A stretch of DNA of 64,000 nucleotides from UBA910 sp964369145 (GCA_964369145.1 CAYJEE010000001.1:15466-79465), one strand, 5' to 3'; positions 34,310 to 43,594 are shown, numbered from the stretch's first letter. Notes: generated by a model from the sequence alone, not told the origin. A program made the numbers and translations.

Positions 34310-37064
34310 AAAATTATATGTACATTTTTTTGTTTTCAGTTTATTTTTGTTTTTTTTGATTGGATTTAAAACAGTCAGTGCTCAGGTTTGTGTCTCTGAG
34401 TGTACATCCGGTTTCGGAAGTTGTAGTTTTGTTTCAATGGGAAGTGGAGCTGCTTCTTGTGGTGGGGCAGAGTCATGTTCTACAGATTATACATATACTA
34501 ATTCAGGAGGTTCACTTTGTACTGTTACTAAATGTGCATGTGCAAATCAAGTTGTGCAAGGTACGTCATTTACAAGTTGTTCCGGAAGTAATGCGGGAAA
34601 TGATTTGAGATGTCAGTTTGGTGGTGGATTTTGTCAGGCAAGTTTAGGTCCCGGTGTTAGATATTACACTGAATGTTTAAATAGTGGGGGAGGAGGTGGA
34701 AGTGGAGGTAGTGCATGTAATGGTAACGGTTTTTGCGATAACGGAGAATCGACCTTGTCTTGTCCCTCTGAATGTCCTCAACCAAATTCTTACTTTGATC
34801 TCTCTGTAAGCCCCGGAACACGCTCTATTCTCAATGGCAATACTACAAATTTTACACTTACCCTCACACCTACAAACTCAATCACAACAGGTCTAGGTGA
34901 TGAAAGAGCAGTGGGGACATATGTACTACCTACACCAATACCAGGATGTCCTACTGGTGCGACATGTACATACTCAGGAGGCAATACCATGACAGTAACT
35001 CAGGATACGACTGGCGGCGGTGTTGATTTTGCTGTACCAGCGACAAAAACTGTTCTCGTCGCTGCTTCAACTGTCATACCAAACACATACACACTTACTT
35101 TTTCTGCAGTTAACGCCTCAAATCAAACAAAAACAGCTGTCGCAAATCTTATCGTCAGTGCAGGAGTCAACAACGCATCTTGTTCGTCTATCACCCCGTC
35201 GAAAACTGCCGTAACTGCAGGTGAAGTGTTTAGTGCGACAGTGACGATGCAAAACAACGGAACAACTGTCTGGTCTCCAAACGATATGCGAAACGACATC
35301 GCAGGAGTAAACAATTACCATGTCACAGTATCACCGTGGGCAGCGACATGGAATTATGGTCGTGATGATGTTTCTACAAATGTGGCTCCCGGAGGATCAT
35401 TTACATTTACCGTACCGCTCACTGCGCCAGCGACGGCGGGTACATACAATCTCTCTACTCAGATGATCCAAGAAGGCGTGCAGTGGTTTGGTGCTTTATG
35501 TAACGCAGGAAATATTACCGTATCAGCTATCCCTGCTCCGACCGTGACTATGACCGCTCCTGCAGAAGTACAGCTCAACAATCCTTTTGTTGTTTCTTGG
35601 ACATCAACAAATGCAGTGAGCGTTATACCAGGATCATCTATCGTTCCTCCTGCGGGATGTACGATGAGTCCTGCGGGCGCGCTCACACTCAATGATTCCC
35701 GAACAGTGACTTGTACTACTGTTGGTTCTAAGTATTTTCAAATCGCTGTAATGAATGGTGCAGGTACACAAGCAATAGATGGAAAGGCTGTAAATATCAC
35801 CGCGCCCGCAGCACTGACACCTCCGACGAATCTTTCTTTGTCATGTAGTGGAGGTTTTGTAAATGCAAGTTGGAATTATACCAATGGATGGAGTACATAC
35901 TATCTCCGAGCAAATCCCGCTGCAGATGATTGGACATGGCCTTCTGCTATTCAGGAAAACGTAGGTGTAGGTTCTTCATATAGTTTTCCTGCTGTTGTTG
36001 GACAGACCTATCATGTATGGGTGCACACGAGAAATCCTGCGGATGGTTCTTGGAGTGCAGCAGTAGATGGCAATGTGTTCTGTCCAAATACCGCAACGAC
36101 AGGTACACTTACACCTGCAAATCCATCCTGTGTGATCGCTTCTGGAGCAAGTAGCTGTACAGTCAATCTTTCTTGGACAACTACCAATCCTATTGGTACA
36201 TCCGCAATTACTGCGGTTGGGATGACGAATGTAAACGGAAACTCAGGTACCAATGTAGCTTTCACAGTACCATATAGTAGTCGAATATTTTATCTCTACA
36301 ACAACGCTATATTGCTCGCAACAAGTAATGCAACAGCAAGCTGTACAGGAGGAACTGCATGGAATGGTACAGCCTGTGCACCAACTGGAGGTGGTGGGGG
36401 AACATCATCTATTATCGGAAGAGTGTGTAAAGACGACAGTGGAAATGGTGTATGTGATGGTGGAGAAATTTATATACGAGATATTTCACTTGCGCCATGT
36501 ACGATCACATCGTCTCCTCAAAGTGGCTTCTCTGTAAACTATTCAGGTCCAGAAAATGGAACAGCATTGATCAATGAATGTAGTCCAACCAGTGGGTTTC
36601 CTCGGTATTCAAAAGCATCTCTTGGTGCGGGCACATATAGCGTAAGTCTTATTCCGCCTGCTGGCTGGGTCACTACAGGATGTGTACAAAGTGCAAGTAA
36701 TGTATTTTCAAACTGTGCATCTGTCGGCACTGGATCAGTTACTGTTGCTGTGGGAGGTATTGAAAATGTGACGTTTGCTGTTAGACCCCCTGTAGCTGTA
36801 AATTACTCTGTCACAGTCAACAAAACAGTAGGCGGGACAGTTACGAGTACTGACAATTTGATTAATTGTGGTGGTACGTGTTCTCGTCAGTATGCAGAAG
36901 GTTCTACGGTAACACTACAGGCAACACCTCTCTCTGTTCAGTGGAGATTTGCAGGATGGAGTGGTGCGTGTACAGGTACAGGTAACTGCGTGCTCACAGT
37001 AGATGGCAACAAGTCTGTTACTGCCTCATTTAAACCTCGATCGCTCCTCTATCAAGAATTTTAA
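34302..37064 (+). CDS. Large secreted surface protein with Ig-like and InlB-type repeats
   Basis: This 920-aa protein has a signal peptide (about 1-28) and a Cys-rich N-terminal region (about 29-165, CSSECTSGFG-type pattern and a C..NGFCDNGEST segment). Ig-like modules follow, including an NBR1-like one (about 295-405: NNGTTVWSPND ... GTYNLSTQMIQEG). A Gly-rich linker leads to a prealbumin/SdrD-like region, and the protein ends in a divergent InlB B-repeat (SVTVNKTVGGTVTS ... FAGWSGACTGTGNCVLTVDG). I infer a cell-surface adhesin for host contact. There is no visible sorting motif at the C-terminus. Confidence 0.8.
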   Translation: MNKKLYVHFFVFSLFLFFLIGFKTVSAQVCVSECTSGFGSCSFVSMGSGAASCGGAESCSTDYTYTNSGGSLCTVTKCACANQVVQGTSFTSCSGSNAGNDLRCQFGGGFCQASLGPGVRYYTECLNSGGGGGSGGSACNGNGFCDNGESTLSCPSECPQPNSYFDLSVSPGTRSILNGNTTNFTLTLTPTNSITTGLGDERAVGTYVLPTPIPGCPTGATCTYSGGNTMTVTQDTTGGGVDFAVPATKTVLVAASTVIPNTYTLTFSAVNASNQTKTAVANLIVSAGVNNASCSSITPSKTAVTAGEVFSATVTMQNNGTTVWSPNDMRNDIAGVNNYHVTVSPWAATWNYGRDDVSTNVAPGGSFTFTVPLTAPATAGTYNLSTQMIQEGVQWFGALCNAGNITVSAIPAPTVTMTAPAEVQLNNPFVVSWTSTNAVSVIPGSSIVPPAGCTMSPAGALTLNDSRTVTCTTVGSKYFQIAVMNGAGTQAIDGKAVNITAPAALTPPTNLSLSCSGGFVNASWNYTNGWSTYYLRANPAADDWTWPSAIQENVGVGSSYSFPAVVGQTYHVWVHTRNPADGSWSAAVDGNVFCPNTATTGTLTPANPSCVIASGASSCTVNLSWTTTNPIGTSAITAVGMTNVNGNSGTNVAFTVPYSSRIFYLYNNAILLATSNATASCTGGTAWNGTACAPTGGGGGTSSIIGRVCKDDSGNGVCDGGEIYIRDISLAPCTITSSPQSGFSVNYSGPENGTALINECSPTSGFPRYSKASLGAGTYSVSLIPPAGWVTTGCVQSASNVFSNCASVGTGSVTVAVGGIENVTFAVRPPVAVNYSVTVNKTVGGTVTSTDNLINCGGTCSRQYAEGSTVTLQATPLSVQWRFAGWSGACTGTGNCVLTVDGNKSVTASFKPRSLLYQEF

Positions 37065-37111
37065 GGGGTACATGAGAGAAGAAAAATAGTTTAAATTTTG
37101 AAATATACAGA

Positions 37112-37136
37112 GACGACCTAAAAAGGTCGTTTTTTG
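37112..37136 (+). terminator. Terminator after the surface protein
   Basis: ACGACCT, AAAA, AGGTCGT followed by six T. Confidence 0.8.
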
Positions 37137-37223
37137 TTGCATATCACTTTTTTGGGGTAGGGGAGGTTTCATACCAATATGGCTTTATAGAGCCATATTA
37201 TTTGTGATTTACAAAAAAAGTAC

Positions 37224-37253
37224 TTGACAGAAAGGGTAGGGGTGTGCTAGAGT
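37224..37253 (+). promoter_or_regulatory. Promoter of the lytic transglycosylase
   Basis: TTGACA (37224-37229), 18 bp and TAGAGT (37248-37253), with an AATATGGCT palindrome 25 nt upstream. Confidence 0.6.
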
Positions 37254-37277
37254 ATTAGGGAACTCAAACGTTATGTA

Positions 37278-37826
37278 TTGGGTTTTTTCTTTAGGGTTAA
37301 ACCACCCTTTATTCCAGACACGTCAGAATTACTACTTAAAAAACATCTTATTTTAAACTTTACTGCTATTAGTTTGTTTATGGTCTTCTCGACTGTTGCT
37401 GGAGTTCATACTCCAGTCACCGTTACAGAAATTCCCCAGACAGAGATTCAGATAAAAAGTGAAAATCTCAAAAAAGAGAATATTGCAAAGAAAATGTCGA
37501 CCGAAGAGTATGTGAGAAATCACTTCTCGGACACACCTATCCTTGCTGAAATCGCACGATGTGAGTCTCAGTTTCGTCAGTTTGATAAAAAGACTGGTGA
37601 AGTATTGCGAGGTGTAGTAAATAACAAAGATGTGGGAGTGATGCAGGTCAACGAGTATTATCACTTGGAGACTGCAGAAAAAGCCAACATCAACATCTAT
37701 ACACTCGAAGGAAACCTTGAATACGCCCGAAAGCTCTATAAGCAATTCGGTACCGATCCATGGAATTCATCGAAACCTTGTTGGGGTAAACATCTACAAC
37801 AGCTCGCTGTTGAAGTGAAAGCCTAA
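37278..37826 (+). CDS. Secreted SLT-type lytic transglycosylase-like protein
   Basis: The 182-aa frame has a signal-like hydrophobic stretch (HLILNFTAISLFMVFSTVAG, residues about 23-42) and an SLT-type domain. The catalytic Glu is in IARCESQFRQF, followed by GVMQVNEYYH and a late WNSSKPCWG. It would cut peptidoglycan. The start is uncertain: TTG at 37278 is the only upstream start giving a complete signal peptide, while an ATG at 37273 in another frame opens only a 27-codon ORF. It follows the surface protein and has its own promoter and terminator. Confidence 0.75.
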   Translation: MGFFFRVKPPFIPDTSELLLKKHLILNFTAISLFMVFSTVAGVHTPVTVTEIPQTEIQIKSENLKKENIAKKMSTEEYVRNHFSDTPILAEIARCESQFRQFDKKTGEVLRGVVNNKDVGVMQVNEYYHLETAEKANINIYTLEGNLEYARKLYKQFGTDPWNSSKPCWGKHLQQLAVEVKA

Positions 37827-37841
37827 TACAAACTTAAAACA

Positions 37842-37872
37842 AAAGCTCCTGTAATGGGAGTTTTTGTTTTGT
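37842..37872 (+). terminator. Terminator of the transglycosylase gene
   Basis: AAAGCTCC, a 6-nt loop and GGGAGTTTTTGTTTT. Confidence 0.7.
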
Positions 37873-37879
37873 ATAAAAA

Positions 37880-37917
37880 TATCCCCACCAAAGGATTTTG
37901 CTCGGGTGGGGAAATAC
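37880..37917 (-). terminator. Terminator of the receiver-like gene
   Basis: TCCCCACC and GGGTGGGGA arms; on the minus strand the stem is followed by TATTTTTA. Confidence 0.65.
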
Positions 37918-37929
37918 GAAGAGGGATAT

Positions 37930-38409
37930 TCATCCTTGTTTCTTTAGGAGTTCTCGAATTACGTGATGGAGCTGGGTAAACCCATCAAGTCCCTTTTGCA
38001 CAATACGAACCATAGGATCCTTCAGGATCTCATTGGGAAGTTCTTCTCCCAGCTCGCCGTTTCTGTGGGTGTGGATGATGATGGGGATATAGCACCCATC
38101 TTCACGAAGTTTATTGATCAAGTGTACAGATGTTCCGTTCATATAGAGAGGGTCGCATTGGTTCAAGGATGGGATCTGCGCGACAATTCTTTCATATGCA
38201 TCACCACACTCAGGATCATCCAGTGAAGGGTCCGTAAGAGGAAAATCGTATTCCATTACCAAGACCCTTAGATCCGGTTTGGCCGGTAGGAAATCTGCAA
38301 GTGTGTAATACACGTCAACAGATGCATCAAAGGCTTTTCTTAGAGCCTCTGCAATCTGTAATGCTTCACCAGGAAGAAAGTTGTCAATAACCGCAATTTT
38401 TATGTTCAT
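37930..38409 (-). CDS. Receiver-like (CheY-fold) protein
   Basis: This 159-aa protein shows the response-regulator order: an acidic start (AVIDNFLPGEA), a candidate phospho-acceptor Asp in VLVMEYDFPLTD, a Thr/His strand (IIIHTHRNGE) and a Lys in IVQKGLDGF. It has no output domain. A long insert lies between the Asp and the Thr strand, so it may be a degenerate receiver. The start at 38409 follows TTAGGAG. No histidine kinase is visible in the window. Confidence 0.6.
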   Translation of the reverse strand: MNIKIAVIDNFLPGEALQIAEALRKAFDASVDVYYTLADFLPAKPDLRVLVMEYDFPLTDPSLDDPECGDAYERIVAQIPSLNQCDPLYMNGTSVHLINKLREDGCYIPIIIHTHRNGELGEELPNEILKDPMVRIVQKGLDGFTQLHHVIRELLKKQG

Positions 38410-38455
38410 GGTTGCTCCTAAGTTATTTATAGCATTTAGGAGACCAAAGTAAAGC

Positions 38456-38589
38456 ATGTCGCACTACAAGAGTACTAATGTATTACTAAGGCCCCTATGC
38501 AGGGGACCTAAGTAATACATGTCGCACCACAAGAGTACTAGTTAGTATCTAACGAGGGGATGAACCCCTCGAAGATACTAATGTCGCAC
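38456..38589. repeat. Tandem hairpin repeat
   Basis: The unit ATGTCGCAC + Y + ACAAGAGTACTA occurs at 38456-38477 and 38519-38540, and its first nine bases recur at 38581-38589, giving a period of 62-63 nt. Between the copies lie two different but equally shaped hairpins: ATGTATTACT...GGCCCC / GGGGACC...AGTAATACAT, and TTAGTATCT..CGAGGGG / CCCCTCG..AGATACTAA. The stems differ in sequence yet keep pairing. Confidence 0.7.
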
Positions 38590-38854
38590 AATATATCTTT
38601 TGTACATGCTCGTACGAGGAGGCTTGGGCTTTTAATTGAATCATTTAAAATTTTAGAATCCCAAATTGATATATTTATATAAAAAAATTCCCACTCTCCC
38701 CTTGAGGTAGGATTCATTTTTGTTTCTCTTTTTATATACCTTTTTTACTTTTATCTCTTATTTTACTTCTCTTTAAAAATCCATATTCCCAGTAGGGAAG
38801 TCCCCTGCCCTTTTTCTCCATTCTTCTTATTAATTTGATATAATATATGTCTAT
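38590..38854. other. AT-rich spacer before the 1110-aa surface protein
   Basis: It contains the left ~50-bp direct repeat (38762-38811) and TATAAT at 38839-38844. No gene seen. Confidence 0.5.
38762..38811. repeat. Direct repeat DR1, left copy
   Basis: It matches 42217-42264 with a 2-nt indel and one mismatch (TTAAAAATCC ... CCCAGTAGGGAAGTCCCCTG). The two copies bracket the gene 38855-42187. Confidence 0.8.
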
Positions 38855-41800
38855 ATGATACGTAGAGTTATATTAAAATTATTTTTGGTAACAAGTACTT
38901 TTATGTTTTGCTGCGGGATTACATTTCCGTACGTTGGTGTACTAGAAGCTGCAGATGCGCTGATTATTTCTAATATTGGAGTAGATAGTGTTTCCTACAC
39001 ATCTGTGCGTATTCAATGGAATACAGATATACCCGCTTCATTGTCTCGAGTAAAATATGACACTGTAGCAACAGAAGAGCCATTTACAAACGGTACAGCT
39101 AACAAACTTAGTAATACTAGTACAATTCATGGATATACTCTTGGTGGTCTTGCGCCAAATACACTTTACAATTTTAAAGTGTGTTCAACGGTAAATTCAA
39201 TCGAAACATGTAGCCCCACTCAGAATTTCACTACAACAGCTGCACCTTCAAATCGTTTTTCTCCGCCAACACTTCCAAACTCTGCTACGTTGTCTTCTAT
39301 GCCTACGATAAACGGTACTACACACACTGTAGCAGCTGATTGTAGTGATTTGCAGATAAAAATAAATACTGCCGCAGCAACGTCCGGCTCATTGAATCAT
39401 CAAATTCTTATTCCTCCTACTGCTCTTTGTAAAGGTAATTATGAGCTTCCGTCTCGAGCTGGTACGGGTTGGATTGTAGTCCGTTCTGCGGCAAGTGATG
39501 CCCAGCTTCCTCCGGAAGGTACCCGTGTAGGCCTTAGTTATGCGCCTGTTATGCCCACTATTTACGGGCTAGTTGAAGGTGAGACACATTTACAATCAAC
39601 TATTTTTACAGAGAATCCAACTTCTAAATGGAGATTTGTTGGTGTTCAGATTAAAGGAAGTGCAGGGCGACGTGGATCAGCGGTTCATCTTGGACGCGGA
39701 GTATCAACAGATATCATTTTTGATAGAGATATTTTTGATATATCAGGGGATACTACATATACCGTAAGAAATGAAGGTGTCCGCAATATTGTTGCACATT
39801 CATATATCCATCATGTAAAAACAGGCTCTCTCGCAGTGGCAATTGGTCTGACGAACTCACAATATGCTCTGATTGATAACAACTATATCAATGCTCCTGG
39901 TATTAGCATTTTTGGTGAAGAAGGAGGAGGAAATCTACCGCCAGCTTCGGATATTACAATCACTCGAAACTTTTTTGAATGGGATAGTGTGAACAAAACA
40001 AATACAATAGTAAGACATCAATTAGAATTTAAATCAGGGGAAAGAATTCTCATTAGGGGTAATATCTTTAAAGACTCATGGACTGGCGGAATTACTGGTG
40101 GCATGGCACAAGTAATACTTTTCTTTCCAAGAGCAGGTTGGAGTGGTTCCATACGAAATTCATTAAATTATATTGCTGACGTGACTATAAAAGATAATGT
40201 TCTTATTAATACTGCTGGCGGAATTGGCTTAGTTGGATCTGAATCGGCTGGAGTAGCTTCTGACGTAGCTTCAACTAAACGTTTTCTCATTAAGAACAAT
40301 ATTTTTTATAAGTTAAATGGTTATAATGGCGCTCCCGGTAATGCAGTAGCAGGATCTCCTTTTTATATTGCAGGAGCAATTGAAGATGTAGTGATTGATC
40401 ACAATACGATATATGATCCAAGAGGACTGTTTCCTGCTACTATTTGGTTTCTTGAAAACGTGGGTGCTGGTTTAAAATTAACCAATAACATTATTACACA
40501 AAATTATACGAGTAGTATTGGTGGCTTTTACAAAAATACAGATTATCCAGGTCAGCTTCCAGTAGTAACGAACGGTAGCGCGTTTTCAACAATTGGCGGA
40601 TCAGTGCGTGCAGCACCAAATGTAGACCCTACTCTTTTGGTACAAGGTAATCTTATTCTTCCTGGGGTTACTGACACTAGCTCAGAATCAGCGTACTCAA
40701 ATCCTTCTTCTTTCTATTCTCTTGCGAGCTGTACTACCTACTGGTCTGGCTTTACAAATAATGCTTGTGCGGGTAATATTTCTACGCTTACAGCAAACTC
40801 AGTAACTGCATCAGTTGGTTTTGCTAATACGTCTACATTCTCTGGTTTATATTTAGCATCTGGTCCATACAAAAATAGTGCTTCGGATGGAGCAGATCCT
40901 GGAGTTGATATAAATAATTTAAATGCTCAAGTATCAAATACTATGACCGGCGGTTATGTTCCCCCTCCCCCCTCCGACACCACTCCCCCTGTCTTTTCTA
41001 ATATTTCAGCCGGCACAATCACCACTGACTCAGTGATGGTCACCTGGACAACAAACGAATCCTCTGACACTCAGGTAGAATACGGACTCACTGCAAGCTA
41101 TGGTTCGTCTTCAACATTAAATGCAACACTCGGATCATCTCACAGCGTACCCCTTACATCACTGACTCCAAACACCCTATATCATTATCGTGTAAAATCT
41201 AGAGACGGTGCAGGCAACCAAGCGATTTCCGCAGATCAAACCTTCACAACACGTGCTGTCGTAGCGACAGTGGTAGATCCGACATTAAATGTAGTCACAA
41301 AAGATTTCGGTAGTCTTCCGGTTGGTTCATCTACTCAACCATTCATGTTTTCAATCAACAATCCAAACAGTTCTTTTGTTGGAGTCAGTGCTGTGGCAGT
41401 AACGGGTGATTTTTCAATCACTACAAACTACTGTACTTCCGGTATGCAACCTTCTACTCACTGTGACATATATGTTGCTTTTAACCCCTCTACAAGTGGA
41501 ACACGAACAGGTACTCTCATCATCACTCTTACAGGTGCTTCTACAAACACACTCTCTGTCACACTTGCCGGTACAGGAACAGCAGTCAACACACCAGAAG
41601 ACCCTCCAATCCTTCCTCCACCTCCAGTTATCACACCCCCTCCTGTAGTCACTCCTCCTATCATTCCTCCTCCTCAAAAGATACCTCCACCAGGAATCAT
41701 CATCACCAAAACTCTTGCTCGAGGAATGACTTCTCCCGAGATTATCATTCTTCAAACCCATCTCAAACAAATTGGTTTGTTTGAGAACTCAATACAGACA

Positions 41801-42187
41801 AGCAACTACTTTGGTCCGGCAACAGAAAGAGCGGTTAAACTCTATCAAGCATCTAAAGGAATCGAGCAGACTGGTATCGTCGGCCCACTAACACGAGGAA
41901 GCTTAGCTGGATCATCGACTCCACCACAAACTGTTACTTCTCAAGTACTTCCTACAACTGTATACATCGGTGTGAAGCATTCTGATGTAGTGAAGTTACA
42001 AAATATTCTCAAGAGACTTGGTTTCTTCCCACAGAATGTTGATTCTTCAGGATACTTTGGCCCTACCACAAAAAAAGCGGTGCAGGCATTCCAGAGACAA
42101 TACACTATTGCCTCAAGTGGTACTGAAAATACCACTGGGTACGGTATGGTGGGAAAGAAAACGTGGGCTAAGCTTTTAGGTTTGTAA
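38855..42187 (+). CDS. Secreted beta-helix surface protein with peptidoglycan-binding tail
   Basis: This 1110-aa protein has a signal peptide (about 1-33), an FN3-type module (about 40-125) and a right-handed parallel beta-helix region (about 190-570, repeated IxxNxxY/F segments such as DIIFDRDIFDI and FLIKNNIFYKL). A second FN3 follows (about 712-805, DSVMVTWTTNESSDTQVEYG), then a choice-of-anchor/HYDIN-like module (about 815-905). A Pro-rich linker leads to two PG_binding_1 domains (about 945-1110). I infer a wall-bound adhesin or polysaccharide-active protein. The last 505 bp recur exactly in the gene at 44841, and the gene sits between ~50-bp direct repeats. Confidence 0.85.
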   Translation: MIRRVILKLFLVTSTFMFCCGITFPYVGVLEAADALIISNIGVDSVSYTSVRIQWNTDIPASLSRVKYDTVATEEPFTNGTANKLSNTSTIHGYTLGGLAPNTLYNFKVCSTVNSIETCSPTQNFTTTAAPSNRFSPPTLPNSATLSSMPTINGTTHTVAADCSDLQIKINTAAATSGSLNHQILIPPTALCKGNYELPSRAGTGWIVVRSAASDAQLPPEGTRVGLSYAPVMPTIYGLVEGETHLQSTIFTENPTSKWRFVGVQIKGSAGRRGSAVHLGRGVSTDIIFDRDIFDISGDTTYTVRNEGVRNIVAHSYIHHVKTGSLAVAIGLTNSQYALIDNNYINAPGISIFGEEGGGNLPPASDITITRNFFEWDSVNKTNTIVRHQLEFKSGERILIRGNIFKDSWTGGITGGMAQVILFFPRAGWSGSIRNSLNYIADVTIKDNVLINTAGGIGLVGSESAGVASDVASTKRFLIKNNIFYKLNGYNGAPGNAVAGSPFYIAGAIEDVVIDHNTIYDPRGLFPATIWFLENVGAGLKLTNNIITQNYTSSIGGFYKNTDYPGQLPVVTNGSAFSTIGGSVRAAPNVDPTLLVQGNLILPGVTDTSSESAYSNPSSFYSLASCTTYWSGFTNNACAGNISTLTANSVTASVGFANTSTFSGLYLASGPYKNSASDGADPGVDINNLNAQVSNTMTGGYVPPPPSDTTPPVFSNISAGTITTDSVMVTWTTNESSDTQVEYGLTASYGSSSTLNATLGSSHSVPLTSLTPNTLYHYRVKSRDGAGNQAISADQTFTTRAVVATVVDPTLNVVTKDFGSLPVGSSTQPFMFSINNPNSSFVGVSAVAVTGDFSITTNYCTSGMQPSTHCDIYVAFNPSTSGTRTGTLIITLTGASTNTLSVTLAGTGTAVNTPEDPPILPPPPVITPPPVVTPPIIPPPQKIPPPGIIITKTLARGMTSPEIIILQTHLKQIGLFENSIQTSNYFGPATERAVKLYQASKGIEQTGIVGPLTRGSLAGSSTPPQTVTSQVLPTTVYIGVKHSDVVKLQNILKRLGFFPQNVDSSGYFGPTTKKAVQAFQRQYTIASSGTENTTGYGMVGKKTWAKLLGL

Positions 42188-42189
42188 TT
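41685..42189 (+). repeat. 505-bp perfect inverted repeat, left copy
   Basis: It is identical, in reverse orientation, to 44839-45343. It encodes two PG_binding_1 units (ITKTLARGMTSPEIIILQTH ... GYGMVGKKTWAKLLGL) plus the stop codon. Identity begins within the linker at CTCCACCAGG and ends two bases after the TAA. Confidence 0.95.
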
Positions 42190-42216
42190 CTGGATTATTT
42201 GTGACCTTAGATCATC

Positions 42217-42264
42217 TTTACTTCTTTAAAAATCCCTATTCCCAGTAGGGAAGTCCCCTGCCCT
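42217..42264. repeat. Direct repeat DR1, right copy
   Basis: Partner of 38762-38811, starting 30 nt after the stop of the surface gene. Confidence 0.8.
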
Positions 42265-42349
42265 ATAATAGATTGTTCGCTATAAATTATTAAAAGGTAC
42301 TATTGCAATATTCTATATTTGATGTATGGTTTGTACCAGAGGAACCATT

Positions 42350-42916
42350 ATGGAACCTGATATTTTGACTGTTTTACCAATAGTCGACAAGTTGGTACGA
42401 GTGCTTACACGGGATTATCCACCGTGGGTGCGTGAGGGTTATTTCGACGATATGGTGCAGGTGGCCAGAATACGGATACTTGCACGTATTGGTACATATG
42501 ATCCATCGAAGGCGCCGTTGAATCATTTCTTGACTCTGCACACACGTTGGGCGATTCGCGAGTACCTTAGAAGTAAGGAGTTCATTTTTGATCGATTCGT
42601 GCCGATTAGAGGCGGAGAATTCGATGGCATCGATTCCGAAGGAGTTGATGTTGTGGATACCAATGCGTGTACCGAACTGCGCCTAGTTGGACATAGCAGG
42701 ATTGCGGAGGTGCTTCAGCACCTACAAGATTCTGTAAGTGAAAAACAATGGAAAGCAGTTAAGTTGTACTACTTTGAAGAAAAAACTCATGCTGAAATTG
42801 CAGGCATTCTCGGATTGTCTGTTGGATATGTTAGAGAAATTATTTCTCGTTCCCTCAATATCTTTCGCGAAAAGCTTTTTTCGTTAAGAATAGATTCAGC
42901 ACGTCATGTGCTGTAA
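42350..42916 (+). CDS. ECF-like sigma-70 factor
   Basis: This 188-aa protein has a region-2-like N-terminus (YFDDMVQVARIRILARIGTY, then LNHFLTLHTRWAIREYLR) and a region-4 helix-turn-helix (AVKLYYFEEKTHAEIAGILG, then LSVGYVREIISRSL). No region 1 or 3 is present. I start it at 42350 because AGAGGAACC lies just upstream; the ATG at 42326 has none. It is followed after 29 nt by a LuxR-type gene. Both lie between the 505-bp inverted repeats, so they may control the flanking surface genes (inference). Confidence 0.8.
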   Translation: MEPDILTVLPIVDKLVRVLTRDYPPWVREGYFDDMVQVARIRILARIGTYDPSKAPLNHFLTLHTRWAIREYLRSKEFIFDRFVPIRGGEFDGIDSEGVDVVDTNACTELRLVGHSRIAEVLQHLQDSVSEKQWKAVKLYYFEEKTHAEIAGILGLSVGYVREIISRSLNIFREKLFSLRIDSARHVL

Positions 42917-42945
42917 ATGAGATAGAGAACAACAGGGGGTGTGAT

Positions 42946-43545
42946 GTGGTGATTTTTGTCGTAAAAGGTCAGGAAGTAAATGACTTCCAGATTACGGGAA
43001 TTTGTCATGTGCTCACTGAAGCGAAGCACAGAGTGATACGTGGCACAATGCAAATGCTCATTAGTGATTGCGGGAGGTCAAGAGTTGAGTGTGTCATCAT
43101 TGTCAATGACCGCAGAACTGAACAAACTTTTCAGTTGATTTTGCAGGCGGTATCGACCTCCTGCAGTTCAGTTATTGTGCTCACAACCAAGATACAGAAA
43201 ATGGAAGCTGCGAGTCTGGATGTGCTTCCAAAGAGAGTGTCTGTTCTAAAGATGGATACACCGGCTGAGAAGCTCTTGCTCGTACTGCAACTCTGCAACA
43301 CACATCAGGTGATTCATCCTGATGTTGTGAAGCAAGTCACTGTTCCTGAACAGGTCGGGTTTACACCAAGAGAGCGAGAAATTTTTTCACTTCTCGTAGA
43401 TCCATCTTATACACAAAGAGATATCGCTGGGTTACTTCACATCTCAGAAAGCACCATGAATACGCATGCAACCAGCATAAACAAAAAATTACGGATACCG
43501 GGTGGAAGACTGCATCTTATACAGAGGTACAGCACCAAGCCGTAG
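42946..43545 (+). CDS. LuxR-type helix-turn-helix regulator
   Basis: 199 aa. The C-terminal GerE/LuxR domain (about 138-185: FTPREREIFSLLVDPSYTQR, then DIAGLLHISESTMNTHATSI) is clear. The N-terminal 130 residues have a receiver-like alternation (VECVIIVND ... SVIVLTTK ... VSVLKMDTPAEKL) but no clear phospho-Asp. GTG start at 42946 after AGGGGGT (GTG at 42949 is possible). Probably co-transcribed with the sigma factor. A terminator follows. Confidence 0.75.
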   Translation: MVIFVVKGQEVNDFQITGICHVLTEAKHRVIRGTMQMLISDCGRSRVECVIIVNDRRTEQTFQLILQAVSTSCSSVIVLTTKIQKMEAASLDVLPKRVSVLKMDTPAEKLLLVLQLCNTHQVIHPDVVKQVTVPEQVGFTPREREIFSLLVDPSYTQRDIAGLLHISESTMNTHATSINKKLRIPGGRLHLIQRYSTKP

Positions 43546-43562
43546 CAACCAAGTTCTGTTTC

Positions 43563-43593
43563 AAAAAAGGCCCTCGATCGTGAGGGTCTTTCC
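43563..43593. terminator. Terminator between convergent genes
   Basis: AAAGGCCCTC, a 6-nt loop and GAGGGTCTTT separate the LuxR gene and the flavoprotein gene. Confidence 0.65.
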
Positions 43594-43594
43594 T

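Noticed and set aside
38456..38589. CRISPR array
   Set aside because: Only two full repeats and a partial third; the intervening segments are self-complementary hairpins, not unrelated spacers, and no cas gene is present.
41414..41770. 118-aa minus-strand ORF and other ORFs opposite the surface genes
   Set aside because: They are shadows of repetitive, Thr/Pro-rich coding sequence, with no start signals and odd composition.
38762..42264. Classical insertion sequence or integron cassette
   Set aside because: No transposase or integrase, no terminal inverted repeats at the 50-bp boundaries and no attC-type core found.
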